DNA of 64,000 nucleotides from Leptonema illini DSM 21528. GTDB taxonomy: Bacteria > Spirochaetota > Leptospiria > Leptospirales > Leptonemataceae. A program made the translations under genes and the position numbers. Below, piece by piece: positions 1-8,525 of this stretch (position 1 is the first letter of the stretch; every line of letters starts with the position of its first letter). Where the stretch lies: NCBI RefSeq assembly GCF_000243335.1, contig NZ_JH597773.1, positions 765,989 to 829,988 on the forward strand. Reading direction: 5' to 3'. Below the pieces are notes generated by a model. It saw only the letters and a list, made by a program, of their open reading frames with translations. It was not told the DNA's origin and did no database searches.

Positions 1-1
1 A

Positions 2-1495
2 CAGGAGGCGATCGAACGCATTCGAGAGCTGCGCTATGAAAAAGACGGACGCAATTATCTGTGGATCAACGACTTCAAGCCGGTCATGATCATGCATCCG
101 TATGCCACACAGCTGAACGGGAAGTCGCTTACCGACTACAAAGATCCCGACGGAAAGCATCTGTTCATGGAGATGGTCGACGTCAGTAAACGAGACGGAG
201 CCGGTTTCGTGAACTACCGATGGCAGTACTTCGATGAGAAAGATAATATCGTCCCCAAGGTCTCCTATGTAGAAACGTTCACACCCTGGGGATGGATTCT
301 CGGATCGGGCATCTATGTGAATGACGTGCAGGCCGAGATCAACGAACTGAAGACCGTGATTACGCTCGGCTTCATCGCCGTCGCCGTCATAAGCTCCATT
401 GCCGTTTTCTTCTTTTCGTCGCGCATCGTGCGCCCCATCCAGCAGCTGCGCATCGCCTCTCGTCTGGTCGCCGGCGGAGACCTGCGCTCCCCTGTTGCCG
501 TCGACTCATCCGATGAGATGCTCGACCTTGCCACCGATTTCAATCAATTGATAGAATCCATGCGAGATGTTCTCGGCGTCATCGTGCGACATTCAACGGA
601 GCTTGCGGCGTCAACGGAAGAGATGTCGGCTACATTGAATACGTTCACGTCGCAGGCTCAGAATCAATCGGCAAGCACAGAACAGATCGCCGCCACGACC
701 GAAGAGCTCTCGGCCGGGATGGACAATGTGAAGAAAAGCACCGAACATCAGACGGCTTCGGTACTATCTCTGATTCAAACCGTTCGCGGCCTCTCGGACA
801 GCATTGACGGCATGGCCCGCCTGATCGCCCAGGCGCAACAGGAAACGGGTCAGATCACGGGCCTTGCGCGCGAAGGCGAGGATTCGTTGCGGCATCTGAA
901 CGAATCGATGAACAACGTTCTGCAGAGTTCAAGCTCGGTTACCGGCATCGTTCAGATCATCAACGAAATATCGGATCGCATCAACCTGCTCTCCCTGAAT
1001 GCCGCTATTGAAGCCGCACGAGCCGGCGATTCGGGGCGTGGCTTCGCCGTCGTCGCCGAAGAGGTAGGCAAGCTTGCCGAACGCACGTCGTCGAGCATCC
1101 GCGATATCTCGCAGCTTGTTGAGGTGAACAATCAGCAGCTTAAAGAAGGCATCGGCCAGCTGCAATCGACGACGCGATTTATCACCGAGATTCTCACCGG
1201 TATCGGGCGCATGAACGAACGCATGACCGATCTTAAAGGAACGATGACGGATCAGACTCGCGAAAACGAGGCCGTGCAGACTCAGCTTGAGAACGTCAGC
1301 AATCGCTCCGATGAGATCAAACATGCGATCGGCGAACAGAAGAACGCCGTTTCAGAGATCGCTCAATCGGTGTCGTCGATCAACGACGCCATTCAGAGCG
1401 TCGTTTCAGCGGCAGAGCAGATGACGGCGACCTCAGAACAGATAGCCGCCATGGCCGAATCCATGCGAGCGAAGGCTACGTTCTTCAAGGTGTAG
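2..1495 (+). CDS. Methyl-accepting chemotaxis protein, Cache-type sensor (5' truncated by window edge)
   Basis: The reading frame is open from base 2, so the gene starts before the window. The first residues carry the YLWIND and MIMHP motifs of a single-Cache (sCache_2) periplasmic sensor. A membrane segment follows (roughly residues 90-112 counted from the ATG at 86), then a HAMP linker (IVRPIQQL) and a long cytoplasmic helical hairpin. The conserved tip ([16 protein letters not shown], then [11 protein letters not shown]) is intact, so it should couple to CheA/CheW. By family the Cache domain binds small molecules such as organic acids; the actual ligand is not visible. The signalling domain reaches the stop codon with no CheB/CheR-type pentapeptide tail. 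Confidence 0.93.
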   Translation, partial: QEAIERIRELRYEKDGRNYLWINDFKPVMIMHPYATQLNGKSLTDYKDPDGKHLFMEMVDVSKRDGAGFVNYRWQYFDEKDNIVPKVSYVETFTPWGWILGSGIYVNDVQAEINELKTVITLGFIAVAVISSIAVFFFSSRIVRPIQQLRIASRLVAGGDLRSPVAVDSSDEMLDLATDFNQLIESMRDVLGVIVRHSTELAASTEEMSATLNTFTSQAQNQSASTEQIAATTEELSAGMDNVKKSTEHQTASVLSLIQTVRGLSDSIDGMARLIAQAQQETGQITGLAREGEDSLRHLNESMNNVLQSSSSVTGIVQIINEISDRINLLSLNAAIEAARAGDSGRGFAVVAEEVGKLAERTSSSIRDISQLVEVNNQQLKEGIGQLQSTTRFITEILTGIGRMNERMTDLKGTMTDQTRENEAVQTQLENVSNRSDEIKHAIGEQKNAVSEIAQSVSSINDAIQSVVSAAEQMTATSEQIAAMAESMRAKATFFKV

Positions 1496-1566
1496 GATCA
1501 TCGACGCTGAAGCGGAAGTGACCGGCTTCACATCCGCTATAGGTACACGCTGTTAGTTGATTTGCC

Positions 1567-4500
1567 TCATTGCTCGACGCAGTAGAGGCGAAGACCTGTC
1601 GCATTGCATGCAAGCGTTCCAGAACGGATAAACTCACTATCCGTCAAACTGGCGTTGGCATATCCGCTACCATCCGCTTCAGCTGCCGTCCAGTTGTTGC
1701 AGGTATCATACGCTGAGATTGTGGTCCATGACGATGAGCCGAAACCGGTCCAGACGTACGTCGGATTGCTTCCGATCAATTGGGCGTTGAGCGTTCCAAA
1801 TGCAAAGACTCCATTCCAGTTGGCAGTGAATAATACGTTACCATCAGGGTTTAAGTACGTAATGTTGGGCCGCAATACCCAATCACGATGCTCGGTGATG
1901 CCGCCGGTCGTGCAGTTTGCCGACGTGCATGCTCTACGGTCATTGTTGCTTGAAACAAGCATTGCCTTGAATCCTTCACCGCATTTAGTGTCGGCGCCGC
2001 TGATCCCCCCCAGGTTTCCGGTCCAGCCACTGGCAGTCAGTTTCACGATCTTATTCGGTTGCTGCACCAGGGCTTGAATCTCGGATTGCAGCAGTGCTCG
2101 CTCATAGATGCGAACATCCGATATACTTCCGAAAAACGCCTCGTCATTACTCTGATTCCGGCCTATAAAAACGCCTGAAACTGGAGTGTTTACCGTCGTA
2201 ACACTGAAACTGCCGGCCGCCGCGCCGTTCACGTATAACTTCCAGATTGTCGGGGATTCGCTTACAAGCGTAACGTGCGTCCAGACGTTTAAAGGAATTG
2301 TGACAGTGGAGCAGAATGAATCAAAGCCGCTGATCAAGAAACAGAGCCTCTGTGACATTCCGTCGATATAAAGCTCATACCCTCCCGACGAGCTGTGACC
2401 ATTCAAGACTATGGTATTGACTCCGACATTACCATAGTCTTTCGGAAAAATCCAGGCGCCCAGAGTAATACCGGCGGTTTGGTTCGTGGCGACTCCGGCA
2501 TGATCCAGGCGACCGCCGCCAAACGCAATGGCCGAAGATAATCCGAAACGATCTACGCCTGGAATCACCGTACCCGATGATTGCAGATCTCGATGGAAGC
2601 CGCTCACATCCTTTCCAGGGGACTCGCCACCGTTACTTACAAGATCCCACCGGCCAACGAGACCATCAGGAACCTGCGTGGCCAGATATCTAATCTGACG
2701 GTCGGGCAATACGGCTGAGTAGATGCGCACATTGTCGAGCATTCCGGTGATTCCGCCGAGACCGCTAACCCATCCCGAGAGATAGAAATTTGCAACGTTC
2801 GTCGCCAGTGGCGCATCGCTTCGGTCCGCTGTGCCGATCAATGCGCCGTTCACATAAAAAAGCAGCTTCGTCTGGTCGCCGTCATAGACAACACAGATAT
2901 GCGTCCAGGCATTGCGGTGGAAGGTATGCGGTATAAAATCGTCCCTGTCTGCGCCTCCGAAGAATCTCAGCTGCATACCACCCTGACGACGTATTCCGAT
3001 CCCGAATGCTTTATCGGTCGTGTTGCTACCATACGAAACAAGATGCTTGTTCGTATTGTCGGGCGGTAGATCGGTCAGTCTGACCCACTGGCATACGGTG
3101 CGCGATTCGCCGAATGCCGGCAGGCCCGAAGCACTGGCCGAAAGGTATGATGCGCTGAAGCTCAGAGATCCGCCTGCGTCGCCGTCGGCCCCTGTCGCTG
3201 CCTGCACTGTTCCGGAAAGCGGGCTGCCCGCCCGCGACGAATCGGTCGAATTACCCGAGTTGTACCAGCGCACAAGCCGTCCTGTATTGAAGCCCGTCGT
3301 CGATTGATACGAGCCCGATGCATAGGCCATGGCCGTATTGCCCGCATCTACAACGGCGCTATTATTAATTCGTATCTTATACGTGGCCTCGTACCACATG
3401 TAATCCGGATGCGGCGCCACGGTAACAATGTTACCCGAAACGCTGACCGATTGCAGAGGAACACAGCTGACAAAGTTGTTGTGTACCGGAACCTCGGTTG
3501 TACTGCCGGTTTTCACCATGGAAATCTGAATGCCCTGCTGCGAACAATCCGTCGATGTGCCGGCCGCTGCTATGGTCGATGACATATCTTTATTGAATTT
3601 TATTTCGATCGGCCCTGCACCCATGTCGTATTTCAGCGTGGCGTCGTTATCATCAACGCTCGTCGACATGACGATGGGCGAACAGTCGAGCGACAGGGCG
3701 AGATTTGACGTGACCGTTCCCGCAATCAATGAAGGGTTCGACCACGTGCAGGTCTGGTTCGCCGGCGAAGGCGTGTTAAAGCTGTAGGTCTGGCCGGTCT
3801 TTACGGAGAAGTAGTAATCGCCGTTCGCCGTAACCGACGCAGACGGTCCACCTGTGCCGGGATTCAACGTAAAATTTCCGGCAGGCGAGATGCCGAAGCC
3901 GGTGACTGTTACGCGTATCGTCCGGTCAAGGGAGCAGCTGATAGAGACTCCCGATACGTTCGCCCCGGCCATCGTACCGCTGCCTCCGCTTACCGAGCAG
4001 TTCAGCGCCTCGTTATCAAGAACAGGGGGTTGTAGCAATGTTACGCCGTAAGACGTACCGCTTGCCACAGGCGTCACAAACACAAAAGACGTCGAGCCCG
4101 GCTCAATCGTCAGCGTCTCTGCGCCGTTCTGTAATTGAAGCTTTTGCGTATAGGTGCCGGCCGCATAACCCGTGACGGCGCCGCCGACCGTAAACGTGTT
4201 CGTCACACATTCGATCTCAATGCCTGAAATGGCCGATCCCAGATGCATCGAGGCGTCTGTGAGTCGATCATCCCATGTCTGTCCCATGGCGTCGACAGCG
4301 CCGCTTGATACGATCGATCCGTTGGAATTGCCTTCGTCGACAATCGAGCATGTCTGCCATTTATTCTGCGGATTCGTAAGAATACGCATTTCAAAGGCGG
4401 ACCCGTAAGGGATCGCCGTCGATGTGAACGTGCCTCCCGTCGAATAGTTGATCGTCTGCGACGTGCCATTCGCCGTTATCCGAATTCGTAGCGGAGTGCT

Positions 4501-5526
4501 GCCTTCATAGCCAGTGACCTCGCCCGTAATCGGATAAGAGTTCGTCGCACAATTCACCGGAACGACGATATCATAAGATGTGACCGAAGCGGACGGTGTG
4601 CCGATGGTGCAGTTCTGCCCCGTCGCCTGAGTATCAATGGCCAGAGCATAACTATCGCCGCTACGGATCTTCGTCGCAAACGGCGCCGAGATTCCGTTCG
4701 CCGTCACTGCAATCGTCTCACTGCCTGCCGACGTCGCCGGATAACTCTCAAGCCCCGTCTCGGCCGGATAGGTTCCAAAATCGCTTTTGATTACGAGCGT
4801 GTTTCCGCTTTTCAAACCGGTAACATTCACTCTGATTGCATAGCGGTTCGTAATGCACGATACGGATGGCGTAATGATCTCTCCCGGAAAGCCTCCTGAA
4901 TATGTATCCGCTCCGTCCGTGACGCTGCATGTTTGATGAGGATTCACCGGCTGTGTGCCGACCGTGACCGCATACACTGGATCGGTAGCGACGACAGGCG
5001 TGCGAAAGGCGAAGCGAGTGGGCGCCAGTATCTCTCCGTTGATAGTCAGCGGATCGGCTCCCCGATTGAGAAGGACCATACCCGTGCCTATCAGCCCCGG
5101 CTGGACGTTTACCAATAGAGTGACCGCATCGGAACAATTGACATGCACGCCGCTCACATCTCCGTTGCCGATCGTTCCAGACCCGCCGGCGACGGTGCAA
5201 TACTGGCTGCCGTCCTCCTCGTTTCGCGGGTAGGCGGACACAACAATGTTGTAAGCAGTATCAGTGCGTAACTTTCGATTAAACACAAATTCGCTGGCTG
5301 GCGAGTTCAGCTCCACGCTATCGCCGGAGTTTGAGAGCACCAGGCCGTTCATCGCAAGACCGCTGACGGCTCCTGAGATGCTGTAGAGAGGCGGGTTGAT
5401 GGCGTCAAATAGGAAGAATTCGGGGATTCTATCGGATATCGCTCTGGTACACGATACACTGAACAACAGAACAATGCCTGCGAGAAACGTCAGAGGCCCG
5501 TATCCTGTGTATGCGCACGACTTCAT
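1567..5526 (-). CDS. Large repeat lipoprotein with LamG-like and C-terminal DUF1554 domains
   Basis: 1319 residues. The N-terminus is a lipoprotein signal peptide with a relaxed spirochaetal lipobox ending in Cys26 (FSVSC), so surface or outer-membrane anchoring is likely. About six degenerate repeats of 80-100 residues follow (to about residue 615), each with a G-x-V-x-G core, a conserved C-S/T-V/I element near its end and a closing V-x-C. Next come an Ig-like segment of the SbsA/Big_5 kind (about 615-745), two concanavalin/LamG-like domains (about 750-920 and 925-1145), and a terminal DUF1554 domain (KIVKLTASGWTGNLGG... to GLRLYCVEQ). DUF1554 is known mainly from leptospiral lipoproteins. 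An adhesin or carbohydrate-binding role is inferred from the architecture. It is transcribed alone. Confidence 0.88.
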   Translation of the reverse strand: MKSCAYTGYGPLTFLAGIVLLFSVSCTRAISDRIPEFFLFDAINPPLYSISGAVSGLAMNGLVLSNSGDSVELNSPASEFVFNRKLRTDTAYNIVVSAYPRNEEDGSQYCTVAGGSGTIGNGDVSGVHVNCSDAVTLLVNVQPGLIGTGMVLLNRGADPLTINGEILAPTRFAFRTPVVATDPVYAVTVGTQPVNPHQTCSVTDGADTYSGGFPGEIITPSVSCITNRYAIRVNVTGLKSGNTLVIKSDFGTYPAETGLESYPATSAGSETIAVTANGISAPFATKIRSGDSYALAIDTQATGQNCTIGTPSASVTSYDIVVPVNCATNSYPITGEVTGYEGSTPLRIRITANGTSQTINYSTGGTFTSTAIPYGSAFEMRILTNPQNKWQTCSIVDEGNSNGSIVSSGAVDAMGQTWDDRLTDASMHLGSAISGIEIECVTNTFTVGGAVTGYAAGTYTQKLQLQNGAETLTIEPGSTSFVFVTPVASGTSYGVTLLQPPVLDNEALNCSVSGGSGTMAGANVSGVSISCSLDRTIRVTVTGFGISPAGNFTLNPGTGGPSASVTANGDYYFSVKTGQTYSFNTPSPANQTCTWSNPSLIAGTVTSNLALSLDCSPIVMSTSVDDNDATLKYDMGAGPIEIKFNKDMSSTIAAAGTSTDCSQQGIQISMVKTGSTTEVPVHNNFVSCVPLQSVSVSGNIVTVAPHPDYMWYEATYKIRINNSAVVDAGNTAMAYASGSYQSTTGFNTGRLVRWYNSGNSTDSSRAGSPLSGTVQAATGADGDAGGSLSFSASYLSASASGLPAFGESRTVCQWVRLTDLPPDNTNKHLVSYGSNTTDKAFGIGIRRQGGMQLRFFGGADRDDFIPHTFHRNAWTHICVVYDGDQTKLLFYVNGALIGTADRSDAPLATNVANFYLSGWVSGLGGITGMLDNVRIYSAVLPDRQIRYLATQVPDGLVGRWDLVSNGGESPGKDVSGFHRDLQSSGTVIPGVDRFGLSSAIAFGGGRLDHAGVATNQTAGITLGAWIFPKDYGNVGVNTIVLNGHSSSGGYELYIDGMSQRLCFLISGFDSFCSTVTIPLNVWTHVTLVSESPTIWKLYVNGAAAGSFSVTTVNTPVSGVFIGRNQSNDEAFFGSISDVRIYERALLQSEIQALVQQPNKIVKLTASGWTGNLGGISGADTKCGEGFKAMLVSSNNDRRACTSANCTTGGITEHRDWVLRPNITYLNPDGNVLFTANWNGVFAFGTLNAQLIGSNPTYVWTGFGSSSWTTISAYDTCNNWTAAEADGSGYANASLTDSEFIRSGTLACNATGLRLYCVEQ

Positions 5527-5803
5527 TGCTTCGATAGTACTACCTGTTCAATTCGCATAACCCGATTCCATTATCTGGGAACAGCCCGGGCTTCCATCTT
5601 AACAATCAAGACTCAGCGGAAAAGGAATCACGGGAAGCTGTCGCTTAAAAAGGCTTCAGATACAAAATATGTCAATTTTTTTTCTATAGCAGACAGGAAT
5701 GAGGCGTGCAGGTACATACGTTTTATATAAGAAGGCTTGCACATTTGCATAACATGAAACAATGCAAGAATTAATTGCTTGAATGTGGGATACGAGTTAT
5801 CCA

Positions 5804-5844
5804 CCCGTCAATCTCAAAGACAGGTCGCATTTGAGATTGACGGG
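5804..5844. repeat. Perfect 15-bp inverted repeat (hairpin)
   Basis: CCCGTCAATCTCAAA at 5804-5818 is exactly complementary to TTTGAGATTGACGGG at 5830-5844, with an 11-base loop. It lies 41 bases past the stop of the FecR lipoprotein gene and about 280 bases upstream of the large lipoprotein gene. Neither side carries a long T tract, so it may end the FecR operon, protect its 3' end or bind a regulator. The rest of the 5527-5885 gap holds an 8-T run near 5673 and otherwise nothing I can name. Confidence 0.6.
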
Positions 5845-5885
5845 CCTTCGCTTACATGCTCAATGCTGTCGAGAGTCCCGCTCCT

Positions 5886-6572
5886 TCATTTCGACGGTTT
5901 TGTCCAGTCAAGAGGATGATCGATCTTCTTTGCAAGCGTCTCGATACCGGCATTGTCATGGAATTCCAGCCCGGCCTCTTCCTTTTTCACGCTCTCGCCT
6001 TCTTTCACAAAGCGAATGGCGCTATGCTCCGCCGCAGTTACGGCCTCTTCGGCGATTCCATCGGCATGAAAGTGCACAGTACCATTGCATGTGCAAGCAT
6101 ATGTCGACGTTTCACTCTCCACCTTCATGCAGAGCGACGTTCCACGAACCGCCGCCACGGCAGTCGGAGTAACCACCTCAAGCTTCTGCTCGTTTGCATT
6201 CTTAACAGCGGCAAACCAGCCTTTATTCAGTTGAACCTGTGAGGCCTGTAGATCGAGAACCGCCTTCGTGTTTGCGCCGAGACGCATGATGAGGCCCTTA
6301 GCAAAAACGATCTCTGCCGATGAGGCATCCCCCGTTTCAATCTGATCGCCCTGCTTAACAGTGGCGTCAACGGCAAGGGGCTCGCCGTTACGTGTAACCG
6401 CTCCGGTCAGAAGAAGCACACGCCCATCAGTCAGCCCTACCGGTGCGGTGGGCTTCTCGCATTGGATGAGAAGGGAAACCAGGAAAAATCCCAGAAAAAT
6501 AGAAATCTGTTTTCGTTGCATCCATGCAAAAAGCACAGGATGAGACGAAGTATCAACTATTTTTTTGATCAT
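5886..6572 (-). CDS. FecR-domain lipoprotein
   Basis: 228 residues with a FecR-like domain (PF04773 type). It begins at GRVLLLTGAVTRNG, passes through VKQGDQIETGD and LRLGANTKAVLD, and ends with the typical VVTPTAVAAVRGTSL. Such domains are common in spirochaetal envelope proteins and need not be linked to iron citrate signalling. A hydrophobic segment (residues 23-36) ends in LIQCEK, a plausible lipobox. The start at 6572 has a GGAGG eleven bases upstream; an internal ATG at 6521 would give a tidier signal peptide but lacks a ribosome binding site. The start overlaps the stop of the upstream small membrane gene, so the two are translationally coupled. Confidence 0.8.
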   Translation of the reverse strand: MIKKIVDTSSHPVLFAWMQRKQISIFLGFFLVSLLIQCEKPTAPVGLTDGRVLLLTGAVTRNGEPLAVDATVKQGDQIETGDASSAEIVFAKGLIMRLGANTKAVLDLQASQVQLNKGWFAAVKNANEQKLEVVTPTAVAAVRGTSLCMKVESETSTYACTCNGTVHFHADGIAEEAVTAAEHSAIRFVKEGESVKKEEAGLEFHDNAGIETLAKKIDHPLDWTKPSK

Positions 6573-6817
6573 TCTTTTTCATTCCTCCGAGCCAACGGGA
6601 TTTCAGCTGCAAGAAGCGGAATAACATACAGGCATGATACGGTGAGCAATAGATAACGCACTGCATGCCAGACATCGCCGCCCCATCCCCCTACTGTTAG
6701 AATCGCGCCCGTGCCTGCATACAGCAGCCCGAGTAACCCTGTGCTCGCACTGAGCAGGGTCAGGCGCGCATACAGTGAAGCTGACGGGGCAGGCACAGCA
6801 GGCAGGATCAGCGACAC
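6569..6817 (-). CDS. Small hydrophobic membrane protein
   Basis: 82 residues from a GTG start, with two or three predicted membrane segments and a basic end (ARRNEKE). It lies between the PAP2 phosphatase and the FecR lipoprotein and overlaps the latter by four bases, so it is probably in the same operon. No family is recognised. The frame continues upstream as SVGLLTGAA until a TGA right after an ATG (in GGAGAATGAAGC), so a one-base deletion would create a natural N-terminus MSVGLLTGAA. Either the GTG is the real start or there is a frameshift here. Confidence 0.5.
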   Translation of the reverse strand: MSLILPAVPAPSASLYARLTLLSASTGLLGLLYAGTGAILTVGGWGGDVWHAVRYLLLTVSCLYVIPLLAAEIPLARRNEKE

Positions 6818-6876
6818 CGCCGCGCCGGTGAGCAGACCGACGCTTCATTCTCCACTCACGCCGCCAGAATCGCAGC

Positions 6877-7881
6877 CTATGCCCTCCGTCGAACTCGTTC
6901 AAGGATCAATGGGTAAACGTAAAGCCCCGTAAAAACGACGAGCCCGTACCGCAGAATACGCAGGAAACCGCCCTCAATTCCATCTCTGGGAAAGATGGCC
7001 GACAGCGATAGATACACTACAAAGATGAGAGCGAGACCGGGAAGCAAAACAAACAGGCGATTGCGAAAGAGCACGGGCATCGTATAACCCGGATCCTTGA
7101 GCGATAGAGAGGCATAAAGACCGAACAGACATCCGGCGACGTTCAAGAAAGAAGTCAGCTTGAGTGGATGCAGATCCTTGAAGCGCACCCCGCTATGCGG
7201 CGTCGATGCGATACTCAGACGAGCCGTTTCATTCCACTCGGAAAGCACAGGCAGATGCAGCGTGGTGGCAAGCAGGGCCCCCATCTCCAGGAGCATGACG
7301 GCGATCATTGCAGTTACAAAAAATCGGCCACCGTGAGTCAGGTTCGCGAAAAACACGCGAACGTTCGTTTCATAATGGATCACGGCATAAAGCAACGCAC
7401 AACCGATGGCCCAGCCGAGAATGGTATCTTGAATAAAATGAACGCCCAGCGCTATACGCGAAATACCGATCAGGAAAACCCACAGAGCGGTGAGCGCTAT
7501 GACGGGAAAAGCATGCAGGCGCTTCTGCTTTATAAAGAAAAAAGCGAGATACCCCCAGACAACGACGGCATTCTGAGCATGACCTGAGGGAAGTCCGAAC
7601 GTATCTTCAAAGGCGAAGACGTTCATGAGCGTTACCCAGAACGGTCGCGGTTCATGAAAAGCCAGCTTCAATAGCACGTTGATGGAATGAGTGAAAAGCT
7701 GTGCCACAAGCAGAGTGACCCCGGCCCGGCGATTGATCGTGTAGAAAACAAAAGGAATCAGTATCAGATAAAACAGCTCATCGCCGGCGAAGGTAACCGG
7801 AAGAAGCCATCGCGGATCACCGAGTACCGATTGCAGCCAGAGGTTGACCTGGCCGGAGGAGTCCCATATCCAGAAAGGCAT
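6877..7881 (-). CDS. PAP2-superfamily membrane phosphatase
   Basis: 334 residues with about eight hydrophobic segments. The three PAP2 motifs are present in order: K-x6-RP in KLAFHEPRP, PSGH in GLPSGHAQN, and SR-x5-H-x3-D in SRIALGVHFIQD. The family removes phosphate from membrane lipid phosphates such as phosphatidic acid or undecaprenyl pyrophosphate; the His residues of motifs 2 and 3 form the catalytic pair. The C-terminal third adds extra membrane helices beyond the core domain. It is the first gene of a probable minus-strand operon with the small membrane protein and the FecR lipoprotein. The substrate cannot be told from sequence. Confidence 0.85.
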   Translation of the reverse strand: MPFWIWDSSGQVNLWLQSVLGDPRWLLPVTFAGDELFYLILIPFVFYTINRRAGVTLLVAQLFTHSINVLLKLAFHEPRPFWVTLMNVFAFEDTFGLPSGHAQNAVVVWGYLAFFFIKQKRLHAFPVIALTALWVFLIGISRIALGVHFIQDTILGWAIGCALLYAVIHYETNVRVFFANLTHGGRFFVTAMIAVMLLEMGALLATTLHLPVLSEWNETARLSIASTPHSGVRFKDLHPLKLTSFLNVAGCLFGLYASLSLKDPGYTMPVLFRNRLFVLLPGLALIFVVYLSLSAIFPRDGIEGGFLRILRYGLVVFTGLYVYPLILERVRRRA

Positions 7882-8079
7882 GAAGAGATTCTGAAAAAGG
7901 CGGCCAGTCTGTCAATAATATGGCGGATCAAAAGAAGCGCCGCCGCAAGATCGCTATTGCACAAACAGGCAGGCATGCGAGAAAAAAGAGCGGAAAAAAA
8001 AGCAGAACATGATATACTGTCTGGATTCACGCCTCTGGCATAACGATTCAGAGGCGCACTCTTCTGTGAGGTTCAAAAT

Positions 8080-8469
8080 ATGGATAAGATACTTGGAAAA
8101 TTCGACGGAATCATCTACTCCGCCTTTCGCGCGGTCGCAGGTTTTCTGTTCATGCAGCACGGTATTCAAAAGATCTTCGGAGGCCTGGGCGGTACGATGG
8201 CTCAATCGTACGCCAGCATGATGGGGCTTGCCGGCTTCATCGAACTGATTGCCGGAATCCTTATTATGGTCGGTCTGTTTACCTCGATCGCAGCATTTCT
8301 CTCAAGCGGTCTGATGGCGGCAGCCTACTTCCTGGCGCATGTGCCGAAGGGCTTCTGGCCGGTGCTGAACGGCGGTGAACTGGCGGCTCTGTTCTGCTTC
8401 GCCTTCCTGTATATGGCCGCTCGCGGCGACGGGACGATCAGCCTGGGCAGAACCATCCGCCGGGGATAA
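8080..8469 (+). CDS. DoxX family membrane protein
   Basis: 129 residues, four membrane helices, with the DoxX start pattern (FRAVAGFLFMQHGIQKIFGG) and the second-half motif GLAGFIELIAGILIMVGLFT. DoxX-like proteins are small inner-membrane proteins, some linked to quinone-dependent or redox-stress functions; the specific role here is unknown. The ATG follows a GTGAGGTT ribosome site. It is a single gene, convergent with the chemoreceptor gene downstream and separated from it by a strong hairpin. Confidence 0.88.
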   Translation: MDKILGKFDGIIYSAFRAVAGFLFMQHGIQKIFGGLGGTMAQSYASMMGLAGFIELIAGILIMVGLFTSIAAFLSSGLMAAAYFLAHVPKGFWPVLNGGELAALFCFAFLYMAARGDGTISLGRTIRRG

Positions 8470-8484
8470 CCAATTCCAGTAGCG

Positions 8485-8512
8485 CGACAGGCACTGCCAG
8501 CAGTGCCTGTCG
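8485..8512. terminator. Perfect 13-bp inverted repeat between convergent genes
   Basis: CGACAGGCACTGC (8485-8497) pairs exactly with GCAGTGCCTGTCG (8500-8512) around a 2-base centre. It lies between the stops of the DoxX gene and the convergent chemoreceptor gene, where a two-way terminator is expected, although there is no T run on either side. Confidence 0.55.
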
Positions 8513-8525
8513 GGAGCGATTGCCG

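Noticed and set aside
3162-5200. Several minus- and plus-strand frames inside the large repeat lipoprotein
   Set aside because: Products are Arg/Ser-rich and lack starts with ribosome sites; they arise from the repetitive Thr/Ser/Gly-rich coding sequence.
6603-6902. 99-residue minus-strand frame overlapping the small membrane gene
   Set aside because: The product is Arg- and Cys-rich with no coherent domain, while the other frame gives clear membrane helices; judged a shadow.
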